DNA of 35,764 bases from Vibrio proteolyticus NBRC 13287 (GTDB taxonomy: Bacteria; Pseudomonadota; Gammaproteobacteria; Enterobacterales; Vibrionaceae). A program made the position numbers and the translations under genes. The notes under the pieces are model-generated. The model had not been told where the DNA came from, did not search any database, and was given only the letters and a program-made list of their open reading frames with translations. Below are positions 17,137 through 24,400 of this stretch, piece after piece. Location: NCBI RefSeq assembly GCF_000467125.1, contig NZ_BATJ01000030.1:1-35764 (forward strand), given 5' to 3'. The first letter of the stretch is position 1; every line of letters starts with the position of its first letter.

Positions 17137-17186
17137 CTCACCCGCTTGTGCGAGATCTCTCACAAGCGGGTGAGTCAAAATCGCTT
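17137..17186 (+). terminator. terminator-like palindrome after ggt
   Basis: A 14-pair stem, CTCACCCGCTTGTG (17137-17150) and CACAAGCGGGTGAG (17161-17174), lies 20 bases after the ggt stop, with a T run at 17185-17190. The 10-base centre is itself nearly palindromic, so the whole element is a 38-base near-perfect inverted repeat. The T run starts about ten bases after the stem, so termination may be incomplete. Confidence 0.6.
17147..17164. promoter_or_regulatory. possible GacA/UvrY/VarA binding site for csrB
   Basis: The sequence TGTGCGAGATCTCTCACA is a near-perfect dyad resembling the GacA/UvrY upstream activating consensus TGTAAG-N6-CTTACA. It sits about 166 bases before the deduced csrB start, which agrees with the distance seen for UvrY sites at csrB in E. 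coli. It forms the centre of the ggt terminator palindrome. Binding is inferred from position and sequence only. Confidence 0.6.
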
Positions 17187-17288
17187 TTTTGCTGAGACAA
17201 AGGCAGATAGATAACAATAACTTATTGATACTAAAAGACTTGATTGTATTTTAGTCATCCTCAATAAAAAGAAATCGATTTCACAATA

Positions 17289-17316
17289 TTGCTGAGTTGG
17301 GCGGAAACCGTAAGAT
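17289..17316 (+). promoter_or_regulatory. csrB promoter
   Basis: A TTGCTG -35 (17289-17294), a 16-base spacer and a TAAGAT -10 (17311-17316) lead to a start near 17322. That is exactly where the first RNA hairpin (GTGTC/GACAC) begins. The fit between promoter and RNA 5' end supports both calls. Confidence 0.6.
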
Positions 17317-17321
17317 GAAGG

Positions 17322-17737
17322 GTGTCGGAAGGATACTGACACGGAACAGGAATTACCACGGAACAGGTAATCTTCAGGATGAAGAGACGGTTATTCAGGA
17401 TGAATGATCGGGCAAGGACAGCGAAACGGACATTGAACGGACGCAATAGTGACTAGGATGGTTACTACTAAGGATGGGAAATGGACACCTCTGGACGAGG
17501 CAAGGACTCAGCATCAGGATGATGCCAGGGACACCGCTCAGGGAACAAGTGATGTGAGCTAACGAGGATGGTTAGCGGACCAGGATAAGGTCGAGGACAC
17601 CGCTAGGATGGCGATGAAAGGACTGCGCTGACGGAATACAGCACACTATCATGGATTTGATGCATGGAGCACTTTGAGTAGCTGGATTGCTGCGAGTAAG
17701 ACTATAACCCCGATGGGCGCAAGCCCTCGGGGTTTTT
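17322..17737 (+). ncRNA. csrB: CsrB-family regulatory RNA
   Basis: This 416-base stretch has no plausible gene but carries about 29 GGA triplets, many as CAGGATG, AGGATGG, AAGGAC or CAGGGA. Many sit in the loops of short hairpins, such as GTGTC-GGAAGGATACT-GACAC at the 5' end. That is the hallmark of CsrB/CsrC RNAs, which soak up the translational regulator CsrA. The 3' part, GAGTAGCTGGATTGCTGCGA, closely resembles the end of E. coli CsrB. It finishes in a strong terminator: AACCCCGA...GGGC, GCAA, GCCCTCGGGGTT, TTTTT (17706-17737). Vibrios have several such RNAs (csrB, csrC, csrD) driven by VarS/VarA; which copy this is cannot be told here. The lengths agree with about 400 bases for the family. 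Confidence 0.9.
17706..17737 (+). terminator. csrB terminator
   Basis: The stem AACCCCGA-(T)-GGGC pairs with GCCC-TCGGGGTT around a GCAA tetraloop and is followed by TTTTTC. It is the 3' end of the CsrB-family RNA. Confidence 0.9.
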
Positions 17738-17864
17738 CTTTGCCACAAAACTGTGATCGCATTCTGCTCCTGCGATTGTCATCGGCTGCAAGCGCCAAAT
17801 CCGATTGCACCCGGTCGGTGAGACGCTAGAGTATCAGTCTCCCCCGTAACTGTGGCGCAACCGT

Positions 17865-18767
17865 ATGGACATCAAACGCCTGCATTATTTTGTGGCACTG
17901 GCTCACACCGGCAGCTTCACCAAAACGGCCGATCAGCTCGACATTGCCCAATCAGCCCTCAGCGTTGCAATGCAAAAGCTAGAGCAGGAACTCGGCCTCA
18001 AACTGATCAATCGCAATCATCGCCAAATCCAACTGACCGCTGACGGGCGCCGTCTGCTGACGCACGCGCAGCGTATCCTTGAAGATGTCGAGCAAGCCCG
18101 GCGGGAAATGAATGAACTGAAAGGTCTGGAGCGGGGTGAGATTGATTTTGGCGTTTCGGCGATGCTCGGGTCTTACTTTCTTCCCCAGGCACTGGCTGCG
18201 TTTGCTGAACGCTATCCGCACATCCGCATCCGGGTACAGGAACACGGCAGCGCCACACTACAGCGCATGTTGCTGGACGGCGAGCTGGACCTGGCGTTTG
18301 TGCGCAGCGATCAGCCGCTGAATCAGTTGCGCTATGTGCGTTTATGCGCCGAGGAAATTGTCGCCTGCGTCAGCCGGCAGCATCACTTTACTGCCCAGCC
18401 CTTTGTCACACTGGACGAGTTCTGCCGTGAACCGCTGGTCCTGTTTCGTGAAGGCTATCTGCTGCGTGAAGCCGTCAGTCGTCACTGCCGCCAGCACCAC
18501 CTCTCCCCCGATGTGCGCTTTGAAACCAACCTGATTGAACTGGTCAAGACGCTGGTGGGGCGTGAGCTGGGGATCAGTACCTGTCTGCGCCGCATCGTTC
18601 AACCACATGACCCCTTAGTGTGTGTCCCTTTTCAGCCAGCGCTGAAGCTCGAATTTGGCCTCGGCTGGAAGAGCAGCCATTATCTGTCCCACGCTGCCCG
18701 GACTTTCCTCGAATTTATGCAGGCCTGGCATCAGCCGTTATCCACCGAGCACAGTGGTGTTGAGTAA
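17865..18767 (+). CDS. LysR family transcriptional regulator
   Basis: This 300-residue regulator has an N-terminal winged helix-turn-helix (MDIKRLHYFVALAHTGSFTK, with TADQLDIAQSALSVAMQKLE, about residues 20-40). A linker helix and a LysR effector-binding domain follow (from about 90). The effector is unknown. It lies 120 bases upstream of the glutarate dioxygenase gene on the same strand. A dyad of the LysR T-N11-A type lies between them, so it may control that gene. In E. coli the equivalent gene csiD is controlled by the GntR-type CsiR, so this would be a different arrangement. The inference rests on neighbourhood. Confidence 0.9.
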   Translation: MDIKRLHYFVALAHTGSFTKTADQLDIAQSALSVAMQKLEQELGLKLINRNHRQIQLTADGRRLLTHAQRILEDVEQARREMNELKGLERGEIDFGVSAMLGSYFLPQALAAFAERYPHIRIRVQEHGSATLQRMLLDGELDLAFVRSDQPLNQLRYVRLCAEEIVACVSRQHHFTAQPFVTLDEFCREPLVLFREGYLLREAVSRHCRQHHLSPDVRFETNLIELVKTLVGRELGISTCLRRIVQPHDPLVCVPFQPALKLEFGLGWKSSHYLSHAARTFLEFMQAWHQPLSTEHSGVE

Positions 18768-18778
18768 TTATCACTTTT

Positions 18779-18793
18779 ATAGATTGAAACTAT
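18779..18793. promoter_or_regulatory. possible LysR-type operator before glaH
   Basis: ATAGATTGAAACTAT is a dyad (ATAG-N7-CTAT) that contains the LysR-type T-N11-A motif (18780-18792). It lies 12 bases after the lysR stop and about 95 before the glaH start. The regulator could bind here, but one short dyad in AT-rich DNA is weak evidence. Confidence 0.35.
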
Positions 18794-18887
18794 CACATCA
18801 ATATATTGTTTAGATAAACGGTCACCTGCTAACCTTGTATTCACTCAATAACGCCGCCAGGACGCGGGTTTTCGACAAGGAATGACC

Positions 18888-19838
18888 ATGACGCAACTTC
18901 ACCCCTCTCAGCCCGATAACCCCCTGCTTGAGGTGCAGCCTCACCCCAATAATGCCCGCCTGCAAGTCGTAACCCTCAGCCAGGCGCTGTTGAATCAGTT
19001 CCAGCAGCTCAGCGCACGCTGGGATCTACAAGCGATTGAATACAAGCCATTTTTGCGTTTTTCGGTGGCCGACGCGCTCGATCTGGCATCCGGACGCCAG
19101 TTGCAACCTTTGCTGAGAAACATCATCGATGATCGCGCCCATGGTGCTTTTCTGCTCCAGGCCGATACACAAACACAGGCCAACTGGCGAAATGATGACG
19201 CGCAGCGGGACGATTTTGTCAAACTGTCCACAGCGGTGTCACACCTGATCGGCTTGCCCAATTTTGATGCCATGTACGGCAAATATTACGCCCGCTTTAC
19301 GGTCAAAAATGCCGATAACAGCGACAGTTACCTGCGTCAGGCACACCGACGGATGGAATTGCACAACGACGGCACGTACGTCAAAGAGCGCACCGATTTT
19401 GTACTGATGATGAAAATGCAGGAGCAGAACATGCAGGGCGGAGACTCACTGCTGCTGCACCTGGATGACTGGCAGGAGCTGGCGCGTTTTTATCATCACC
19501 CGCTCGCCAGCCAACCCATGACCTGGGGCGCGCCACCCAGCAAGAACACCGGTTACGACATTGAGCATGCAGTTTTTTTCGAACAGGACGATAACGGTCT
19601 GCCCCACATGCTCTTTATCGACCAGTTCGCCAAACCCAAAAATCTGGCGGAAGGGTTGTACCTGTATGAAATGGGGGAATCGCTCGAGCGCGACAACCAC
19701 TGCTTCAACGTACGCGTGCCAGTCGGGGCGATGCTGGTGGTCCACAATCATCGCTGGCTGCACGGGCGGGACAAGTTCATTCCGCACCCCGAGCTGAGTC
19801 GTGAGTTATTGCGCCTGCGCGGCTGTTTTTCGCGTTAA
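18888..19838 (+). CDS. glaH: glutarate 2-hydroxylase (CsiD/GlaH)
   Basis: This Fe(II)/2-oxoglutarate dioxygenase converts glutarate, 2-oxoglutarate and oxygen to L-2-hydroxyglutarate, succinate and CO2, in lysine/glutarate breakdown. The protein aligns closely with E. coli CsiD: IEYKPFLRF, HLIGLPNFDAMYGKYYARF, VKNADNSDSYLRQ, LMMKMQEQNMQGG, SLLLHLDDW. The iron ligands are His159 and Asp161 (in LHNDGTYV) and His292 (in WLHGRD), the same spacing as CsiD. The ATG at 18888 is chosen because AAGGA (18877-18881) is six bases upstream; the ATG at 18882 directly abuts it. In E. coli the gene is followed by lhgO and gabDTP. Here it is followed by convergent uvrD, so the rest of the pathway must lie elsewhere. 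Confidence 0.92.
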   Translation: MTQLHPSQPDNPLLEVQPHPNNARLQVVTLSQALLNQFQQLSARWDLQAIEYKPFLRFSVADALDLASGRQLQPLLRNIIDDRAHGAFLLQADTQTQANWRNDDAQRDDFVKLSTAVSHLIGLPNFDAMYGKYYARFTVKNADNSDSYLRQAHRRMELHNDGTYVKERTDFVLMMKMQEQNMQGGDSLLLHLDDWQELARFYHHPLASQPMTWGAPPSKNTGYDIEHAVFFEQDDNGLPHMLFIDQFAKPKNLAEGLYLYEMGESLERDNHCFNVRVPVGAMLVVHNHRWLHGRDKFIPHPELSRELLRLRGCFSR

Positions 19839-19857
19839 GCACACAGTAAAAATAACA

Positions 19858-19878
19858 ACGCCGCGCTAGGCGCGGCGT
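19858..19878 (-). terminator. terminator after uvrD
   Basis: The stem CGCCGCGC (19859-19866) pairs with GCGCGGCG (19870-19877) around a TAG loop. On the minus strand it is followed by TTGTTATTTTT, so it is oriented for uvrD, 20 bases after the uvrD stop. On the plus strand no T run follows, so glaH may rely on it only weakly. Confidence 0.7.
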
Positions 19879-19897
19879 GAGTGTAGATGGATTGGTT

Positions 19898-22072
19898 TTA
19901 TAACTGTTCCAGTTTGGCGTACGCGGTCACCAGCCATTTGATGCCCTCACCGTTGAACGCGACCTGTACCCGGCTTTGAGGCCCGCTGCCTTCAAAATTG
20001 ATGATGGTTCCTTCACCGAATTTCGGGTGCATCACCCGCGACCCCAGACTAAAACCGGTTTCGTTGAAGTTCTCTTTCACCGCGGTCTGGCTGAAACGGC
20101 CACTGCTGGTCGGGCGACTGACCTGAGCTTTCATCCGCACTTCATCCAGGCAGTGCTGCGGCAACTCACGGATAAAGCGGGACGGTTTGTGGTATTTGTC
20201 CTGACCATACAAACGGCGCATCTCTGCGTAGGTGATGTAGAGTTTTTCCATTGCCCGGGTCATGCCGACGTAACACAAGCGGCGCTCCTCTTCGAGACGG
20301 CCAGCTTCTTCGGCCGACATCTGGCTAGGGAACATGCCCTCTTCCACCCCAACCATAAAGACCAGTGGAAATTCCAGACCTTTGGCGCTATGCAGAGTCA
20401 TCAGTTGTACCGCATCTTCAAACTCATCCGCTTGCCCTTCGCCCGCTTCCAGTGCTGCGTGCGTCAAAAACGCCGTCAGCAGCGTCATCTCTTCCGCTTC
20501 TTCCGGCTTTTCAAACTGCCGGGTTGCGGTGACCAGCTCTTCCAAGTTTTCAATCCGCGCTTTGGACTTCTCACCTTTCTCCTGCTCATACATCGCAAAC
20601 AAGCCCGACGATTTGATCACGTGGTCAGTCTGCTCATACAGAGGCATCTCGGCAGTGTCATCTTCCAGCGCATGGATCAGCTCAACAAAACGGCCCAGCG
20701 CTCCGGCCGCCCGTCCCGGCAATACCTGCTCATCCAGCAGCGCCACACTCGCTTCCCACATGGTGCAGCCCCGATCACGAGCTGCGAAACGGATCGTTTC
20801 CAGTGTCTTGTCGCCCAACCCGCGGGTTGGCGTATTAACCACTCGTTCAAACGCCGCATCGTCATTGCGGTTGGCCATCAAACGCAAATAGCTGAGGGCA
20901 TCTTTGATTTCCTGACGTTCGAAGAAGCGCATCCCGCCATAAATCCGGTAAGGCAAACCAGCCTGAATCAGTGCCTCTTCCAGTACCCGCGACTGGGCAT
21001 TGTTGCGATACAGCATGGCGGCGTCTGTCAGTACGCCTCCCTTATCCTGCCACTCTTTGATTTTACTCACGGCAAAACGCGCTTCGTCCAACTCATTGTA
21101 GGCCGAGTACACCGAAATCGGCTCGCCCGACTGACCGTCGGTCCACAGCTCTTTGCCCATCCGTTCGGTGTTATTGGCGATCAAGGTATTGGAGGCTTCC
21201 AAAATGGTTTTGGTCGAGCGGTAGTTCTGCTCCAGACGGATGGTGTTGACGCTTGGAAACTCAAGCGTGAACTTTTCAATATTTTCAACTTTCGCGCCGC
21301 GCCAGCCATAAATCGACTGATCATCATCACCGACGATCATTACATGGCAATCCGGCCCAGCCATCATACGCAGCCAGGCGTACTGGATGTTGTTGGTGTC
21401 CTGAAACTCATCAACCAGGATGTGTTTGAAACGCGCCTGGTAGTGTTCACGAATGTGCTTTTTCTCACGCAGTAACTCGTGCGCACGCAGCAAAATCTCG
21501 GCGAAATCCACCAGTCCGGCGCGATCACACGCTTCCTGATACGCGCTGTACAACTGCAGATAAGTTTTGGTGATCGGATCGTGATACGCATCGATGTGCG
21601 CCGGACGTAGGCCTTCGTCTTTCTTGCCGTTAATCCACCAGGCTACCTGACGTGGCGGCCACTGTTTCTCATCCAGGTTCTGTGCCTTAATCAGGCGGCG
21701 CAGCAAACGCTGCTGATCATCACTGTCGATGATCTGAAAATCTTCCGGCAGCTTCGCGTCCAGATAGTGAGCGCGCAGAGTACGGTGACAGATACCGTGA
21801 AACGTGCCGTTCCACATCCCGGAGGCACTGCCCATCATCAATTCTTCAATCCGGCCGCGCATCTCCGCCGCCGCTTTGTTGGTAAACGTCACCGACATGA
21901 TTGAAAACGGCGAGGCCTGTTCCACCGACATCAACCAGGCAATCCGATGCACCAGCACCCGGGTTTTACCACTGCCGGCCCCGGCCAGAACCAGCAGGTT
22001 CTCCAGCGGAGCGGCCACCGCTTCGCGTTGTTTATCGTTAAGGCCGTCGAGTAATAAAGAGGGATCCATCAT
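19898..22072 (-). CDS. uvrD: DNA helicase II UvrD
   Basis: UvrD is the 3'-5' superfamily 1 helicase of nucleotide excision repair and methyl-directed mismatch repair. The 724-residue protein follows E. coli UvrD (720) throughout. Visible motifs are LNDKQREAV, Walker A LAGAGSGKTRVL, VTFTNKAA, LVDEFQDTN, GDDDQSIYGWRGA, RLEQNYRST, TLHSAKGLEFP and VGMTRA. The C-terminus carries the RNA-polymerase-contacting Tudor-like segment MHPKFGEGTIINFEGSG. Two ATGs lie in tandem (22072 and 22069); E. coli starts at the position of the second. No Shine-Dalgarno is seen. A LexA-box-like site lies just upstream. Confidence 0.96.
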   Translation of the reverse strand: MMDPSLLLDGLNDKQREAVAAPLENLLVLAGAGSGKTRVLVHRIAWLMSVEQASPFSIMSVTFTNKAAAEMRGRIEELMMGSASGMWNGTFHGICHRTLRAHYLDAKLPEDFQIIDSDDQQRLLRRLIKAQNLDEKQWPPRQVAWWINGKKDEGLRPAHIDAYHDPITKTYLQLYSAYQEACDRAGLVDFAEILLRAHELLREKKHIREHYQARFKHILVDEFQDTNNIQYAWLRMMAGPDCHVMIVGDDDQSIYGWRGAKVENIEKFTLEFPSVNTIRLEQNYRSTKTILEASNTLIANNTERMGKELWTDGQSGEPISVYSAYNELDEARFAVSKIKEWQDKGGVLTDAAMLYRNNAQSRVLEEALIQAGLPYRIYGGMRFFERQEIKDALSYLRLMANRNDDAAFERVVNTPTRGLGDKTLETIRFAARDRGCTMWEASVALLDEQVLPGRAAGALGRFVELIHALEDDTAEMPLYEQTDHVIKSSGLFAMYEQEKGEKSKARIENLEELVTATRQFEKPEEAEEMTLLTAFLTHAALEAGEGQADEFEDAVQLMTLHSAKGLEFPLVFMVGVEEGMFPSQMSAEEAGRLEEERRLCYVGMTRAMEKLYITYAEMRRLYGQDKYHKPSRFIRELPQHCLDEVRMKAQVSRPTSSGRFSQTAVKENFNETGFSLGSRVMHPKFGEGTIINFEGSGPQSRVQVAFNGEGIKWLVTAYAKLEQL

Positions 22073-22080
22073 GGCACAGC

Positions 22081-22100
22081 TACTGGTTATTTATACATAA
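22081..22100. promoter_or_regulatory. LexA-box-like site before uvrD
   Basis: TACTGGTTATTTATACATAA matches 15 of 20 positions of TACTGTATATATATACAGTA by hand count. It lies just after a minus-strand -10 TATAAT (22112-22107), over the expected transcription start, where LexA would block transcription. E. coli uvrD is an SOS gene. The right half site is imperfect (CAT instead of CAG), so the call is moderate. Confidence 0.5.
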
Positions 22101-22106
22101 AGTCTG

Positions 22107-22112
22107 ATTATA
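22107..22112 (-). promoter_or_regulatory. uvrD -10 element
   Basis: The minus strand reads the consensus TATAAT here, 35 bases before the uvrD start. The -35 region at normal distance is weak; TTGACC (22127-22122) is too close at nine bases. Confidence 0.5.
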
Positions 22113-22405
22113 CCCAAGTGCGGTCAAGATGCACGCGCTGGCGGTCAAATCTCCGCCGCGAGCGCGCTGATACCGGCCAAACAAAACCGGGTTGGCTGGT
22201 GGCGCAAGGGGTCACGAAACAAAAAAATTCTCACATGGAATCAGTTTGTTAAATAACAAAATCGAATAAAAAAGCGAAAATGTATATTTTTTGTGAAAGT
22301 TTTCCCCGGCTTTATCTATCTTCTTAAGGGAGCAAAGCAGGCAATTCGCCTGGCCGTCTTTGCCGACATACGAAGGAAAGTAAACAACCGTCTGAGGAAT
22401 TGATG
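22113..22405 (+). promoter_or_regulatory. bufA upstream region: palindrome, promoter candidate and leader hairpin
   Basis: This 293-base stretch holds no gene. It contains a perfect 16-base palindrome TTTGTTAAATAACAAA except for its central AA (22245-22260), a possible operator. An AT-rich block and a weak sigma70-like pair follow: TTGTGA (22291-22296), 16 bases, TATCTA (22313-22318). Then a leader stem-loop has GCAAAG (22332-22337) pairing with CTTTGC (22358-22363) and CAGGC (22338-22342) with GCCTG (22348-22352), with a five-base bulge. I recognise no known riboswitch or metal-regulator box. Confidence 0.4.
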
Positions 22406-22666
22406 ATGAAGAAATCGAATCTGGCCGTTACCGCGGCAGTCACCGGCTTACTGGCACTGGGTGGCACTATGCTGACCGCTACCCCGGCTGCGGCCGCAGA
22501 AAAAGAGAAGTGCTACGGCGTCGCCAAAGCAGGCAAAAACGACTGCGCGACCAAATCCAGCTCATGCGCGGGCACCGCCAAAGAAGACCATATGAAAGAT
22601 GCGTTTGTCGTTGTCCCGAAAGGCCTGTGCGACAAGCTGGCCGGTGGCACTACTCAGTCTTCATAA
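22406..22666 (+). CDS. bufA: DUF2282 bufferin-type RiPP precursor
   Basis: This 86-residue protein starts with a signal peptide (MKKSNLAVTAAVTGLLALGG, cut near ATPAAAA). The mature part has four cysteines in the DUF2282 pattern: Cys36, Cys47, Cys54 and Cys75 (EKCYGVAKAGKNDCA, SCAG, VPKGLC). DUF2282 proteins encoded next to DUF692 enzymes are precursors of bufferins (GigP-like), secreted peptides whose cysteines are modified and which bind copper. It was counted from the ATG at 22406, seven bases after AGGA; a TTG and an ATG just upstream (22400, 22403) are alternatives. A hairpin then separates it from the enzyme gene. The precursor role is inferred from family and context. Confidence 0.88.
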   Translation: MKKSNLAVTAAVTGLLALGGTMLTATPAAAAEKEKCYGVAKAGKNDCATKSSSCAGTAKEDHMKDAFVVVPKGLCDKLAGGTTQSS

Positions 22667-22671
22667 TCCCC

Positions 22672-22709
22672 AGTAAGGCGCGCTGTGGATTGGTACAGCG
22701 CTCCTTACT
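22672..22709 (+). other. intercistronic hairpin between bufA and bufB
   Basis: AGTAAGG (22672-22678) pairs with CCTTACT (22703-22709) and CGCTGT (22681-22686) with ACAGCG (22695-22700), with a small internal loop and an eight-base apex. No T run follows, so it is more likely a partial terminator or mRNA-stabilising element that lets the precursor be made in excess of the enzymes. Confidence 0.65.
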
Positions 22710-22742
22710 TTGCTTCCTGCGCCAATTCGTGAGACAACCCTT

Positions 22743-23618
22743 ATGCCATCCACCAGCCACAACATCACGACGCCCTTTCATCCTCTGAGCGGGGTCGGGT
22801 TGCGGGCGCCTCACCTGGATTACTTCTGTGCTCAGACTCCGCCACTCAGCTGGTTGGAGATCCACAGCGAAAACTACTTTCAGCCCTTCTCCCCCCAGAG
22901 ACAGCAATTGCGTCAATTGGCCCGGGACTACCACATCAGCTGTCACGGCATCGGCCTGTCACTCGGCAGCGCCGAACGGGTCAGTCGCACACACTTGGTC
23001 CGACTCAAAGCGCTGGTGGATGAGATCCATCCCATCTTAATTTCTGACCACCTGAGCTGGAGTCAGCACGGCGGTCATTACTTTAATGATTTGCTGCCCT
23101 TGCCCTACACCGAAGAAGCGTTGACGGTTTTTTGCCGCAACGTCAGCGAAGTCCAGGAATACCTGGGCCGGCCAATGCTGATTGAAAATCCCTCCAGTTA
23201 CCTGACATTTCAGCACTCAACCATCAGTGAATGGGAATTTTTACGTGCTGTCCAGGCCCGTACCGATTGCCGTCTGCTGCTGGATCTGAACAATGTGCAT
23301 GTGTCGGCGTTTAATCACGGCTTCGACTGCCAGACCTACCTAAATGCCCTGCCGGCAGAGGCCGTCGATGAAATTCATCTGGCTGGCTACACCGTCAAAA
23401 CCCTCGAGCAGGGCGAGATTTGGATCGATACACACAGCCGGCCAGTGAGTGATGCCGTCTGGCAGCTGTATGACGCCTGGTTACAACAACACGGCCCACG
23501 TCGAACGCTGATTGAGTGGGATAGCGACATTCCAGAACCCGCCGTTTTGCTCACCGAAGCAGCCAAAGCCAGCCAGCGGTTAAACGCGGCTGACCCCAAG
23601 ATGAGGTGTTCATCATGA
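22743..23618 (+). CDS. bufB: DUF692 / MNIO-type oxidase (BufB)
   Basis: The 291-residue protein belongs to the DUF692 family, now called multinuclear non-heme iron-dependent oxidases (MbnB, TglH, HvfB, BufB). These TIM-barrel enzymes use two or three iron atoms and oxygen to remodel peptide cysteines. Metal-ligand regions are visible: HSENYF (41-46), SCHGIGLSLG (66-75), ISDHLSWS (100-107), IENPSSYL, LLDLNNVHVSAFNHG, IHLAGY, DTHSRPV and IEWDSD. The ATG at 22743 is chosen because the frame upstream opens only with a TTG. Its stop overlaps the next gene's ATG (ATGA). It should modify the upstream DUF2282 peptide; the exact product is unknown. Confidence 0.92.
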   Translation: MPSTSHNITTPFHPLSGVGLRAPHLDYFCAQTPPLSWLEIHSENYFQPFSPQRQQLRQLARDYHISCHGIGLSLGSAERVSRTHLVRLKALVDEIHPILISDHLSWSQHGGHYFNDLLPLPYTEEALTVFCRNVSEVQEYLGRPMLIENPSSYLTFQHSTISEWEFLRAVQARTDCRLLLDLNNVHVSAFNHGFDCQTYLNALPAEAVDEIHLAGYTVKTLEQGEIWIDTHSRPVSDAVWQLYDAWLQQHGPRRTLIEWDSDIPEPAVLLTEAAKASQRLNAADPKMRCSS

Positions 23619-24400
23619 CGCTGGCTGAGTTGCAACACCAGTTTGCTAATGCGCTGTGTTATCACGCTGACGGCGAGCAATGCGGCGTAAACAGCGATCA
23701 CTTCAGCGCCGAGCAGAGACTGCAAATCTACCGCAATCATTTTGTGGTGAGTCTCGGCGAGGTGCTCAGTGCAACCTATCCGCTGCTGGAGCAAGTGCTG
23801 GGGGAAGCGTGCTTTGCCCAGATAGCCCGTCACCATGTGTTGCATCACCCCCTCAACGAAGGCGATGTCACTCATTATGGCGCCGGACTGGCGGAAACCG
23901 TTGGGCAGTTTACCGAGGTGCTCAAAGCGGCGCCCTACGCAGTTGCACTGGCTGAATTTGAATGGCAGATCGATCGGGCGCGTCAGGCGCAGGCCGAACA
24001 GCGACCCGCTACGTGCCAGCCAATGGAAAAACTGGCCGAAGTGCCAGCCGAACAGCACACGGCGCTGTGTCTGCACCTCAGACCCGGCGTGTTGTGCCTC
24101 GCCAGTGACTACGCTGTGTTTGATTTATGGCATGCCATCCACCAGCAGCACTTTGATGATCTGGATTTGTCCCGACCGCAAGTTGGTGTGATTGCCGCTC
24201 ACGCCGATGGTCGCCTGCAACTGCAATCGCTGTCTGATGCGGCCTATCAGTTGATGTTTCATGTGAAACATCAGCACTCACTGGGCGCGATTCCACCGGC
24301 ACTGCTGAGCGGACTGAATGATTTAATGCAACACGACTGGTTGTGCGGCTTCTCACTGCAACACAACAGTGAATGTACACAAGGAGATACACATGTGTAA
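23615..24400 (+). CDS. bufC: DUF2063 partner protein (BufC)
   Basis: This 261-residue protein has the DUF2063 N-terminal domain, recognisable by SAEQRLQIYRNHFVVSLGEVLSATYPLLEQVLGEACF (from about residue 31). The C-terminal half is a separate domain that in related systems is thought to bind the precursor peptide. In HvfBC- and BufBC-type systems it forms a complex with the DUF692 enzyme and is needed for modification. Translation is coupled to bufB through the ATGA overlap. A Shine-Dalgarno GAGG is eight bases upstream of the ATG at 23615. It overlaps the DoxX gene by eight bases. No membrane segments are visible, so it should act in the cytoplasm. Confidence 0.87.
   Translation: MTLAELQHQFANALCYHADGEQCGVNSDHFSAEQRLQIYRNHFVVSLGEVLSATYPLLEQVLGEACFAQIARHHVLHHPLNEGDVTHYGAGLAETVGQFTEVLKAAPYAVALAEFEWQIDRARQAQAEQRPATCQPMEKLAEVPAEQHTALCLHLRPGVLCLASDYAVFDLWHAIHQQHFDDLDLSRPQVGVIAAHADGRLQLQSLSDAAYQLMFHVKHQHSLGAIPPALLSGLNDLMQHDWLCGFSLQHNSECTQGDTHV

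Noticed and set aside
17261..17446. Small open frame in the ggt-lysR gap, minus strand
   Set aside because: It covers the csrB promoter and 5' part, lacks a ribosome site and has no family match; the RNA explains the region better.
17322..17690. Repeated AGGA units as a possible CRISPR or tandem repeat
   Set aside because: The units are short, irregularly spaced and lie in hairpin loops, as in CsrB RNAs; there are no constant repeat and spacer lengths.
19976..21475. Long open frame opposite uvrD (plus strand, 499 codons)
   Set aside because: It overlaps the well-supported uvrD gene and shows no recognisable protein; it is a shadow frame.
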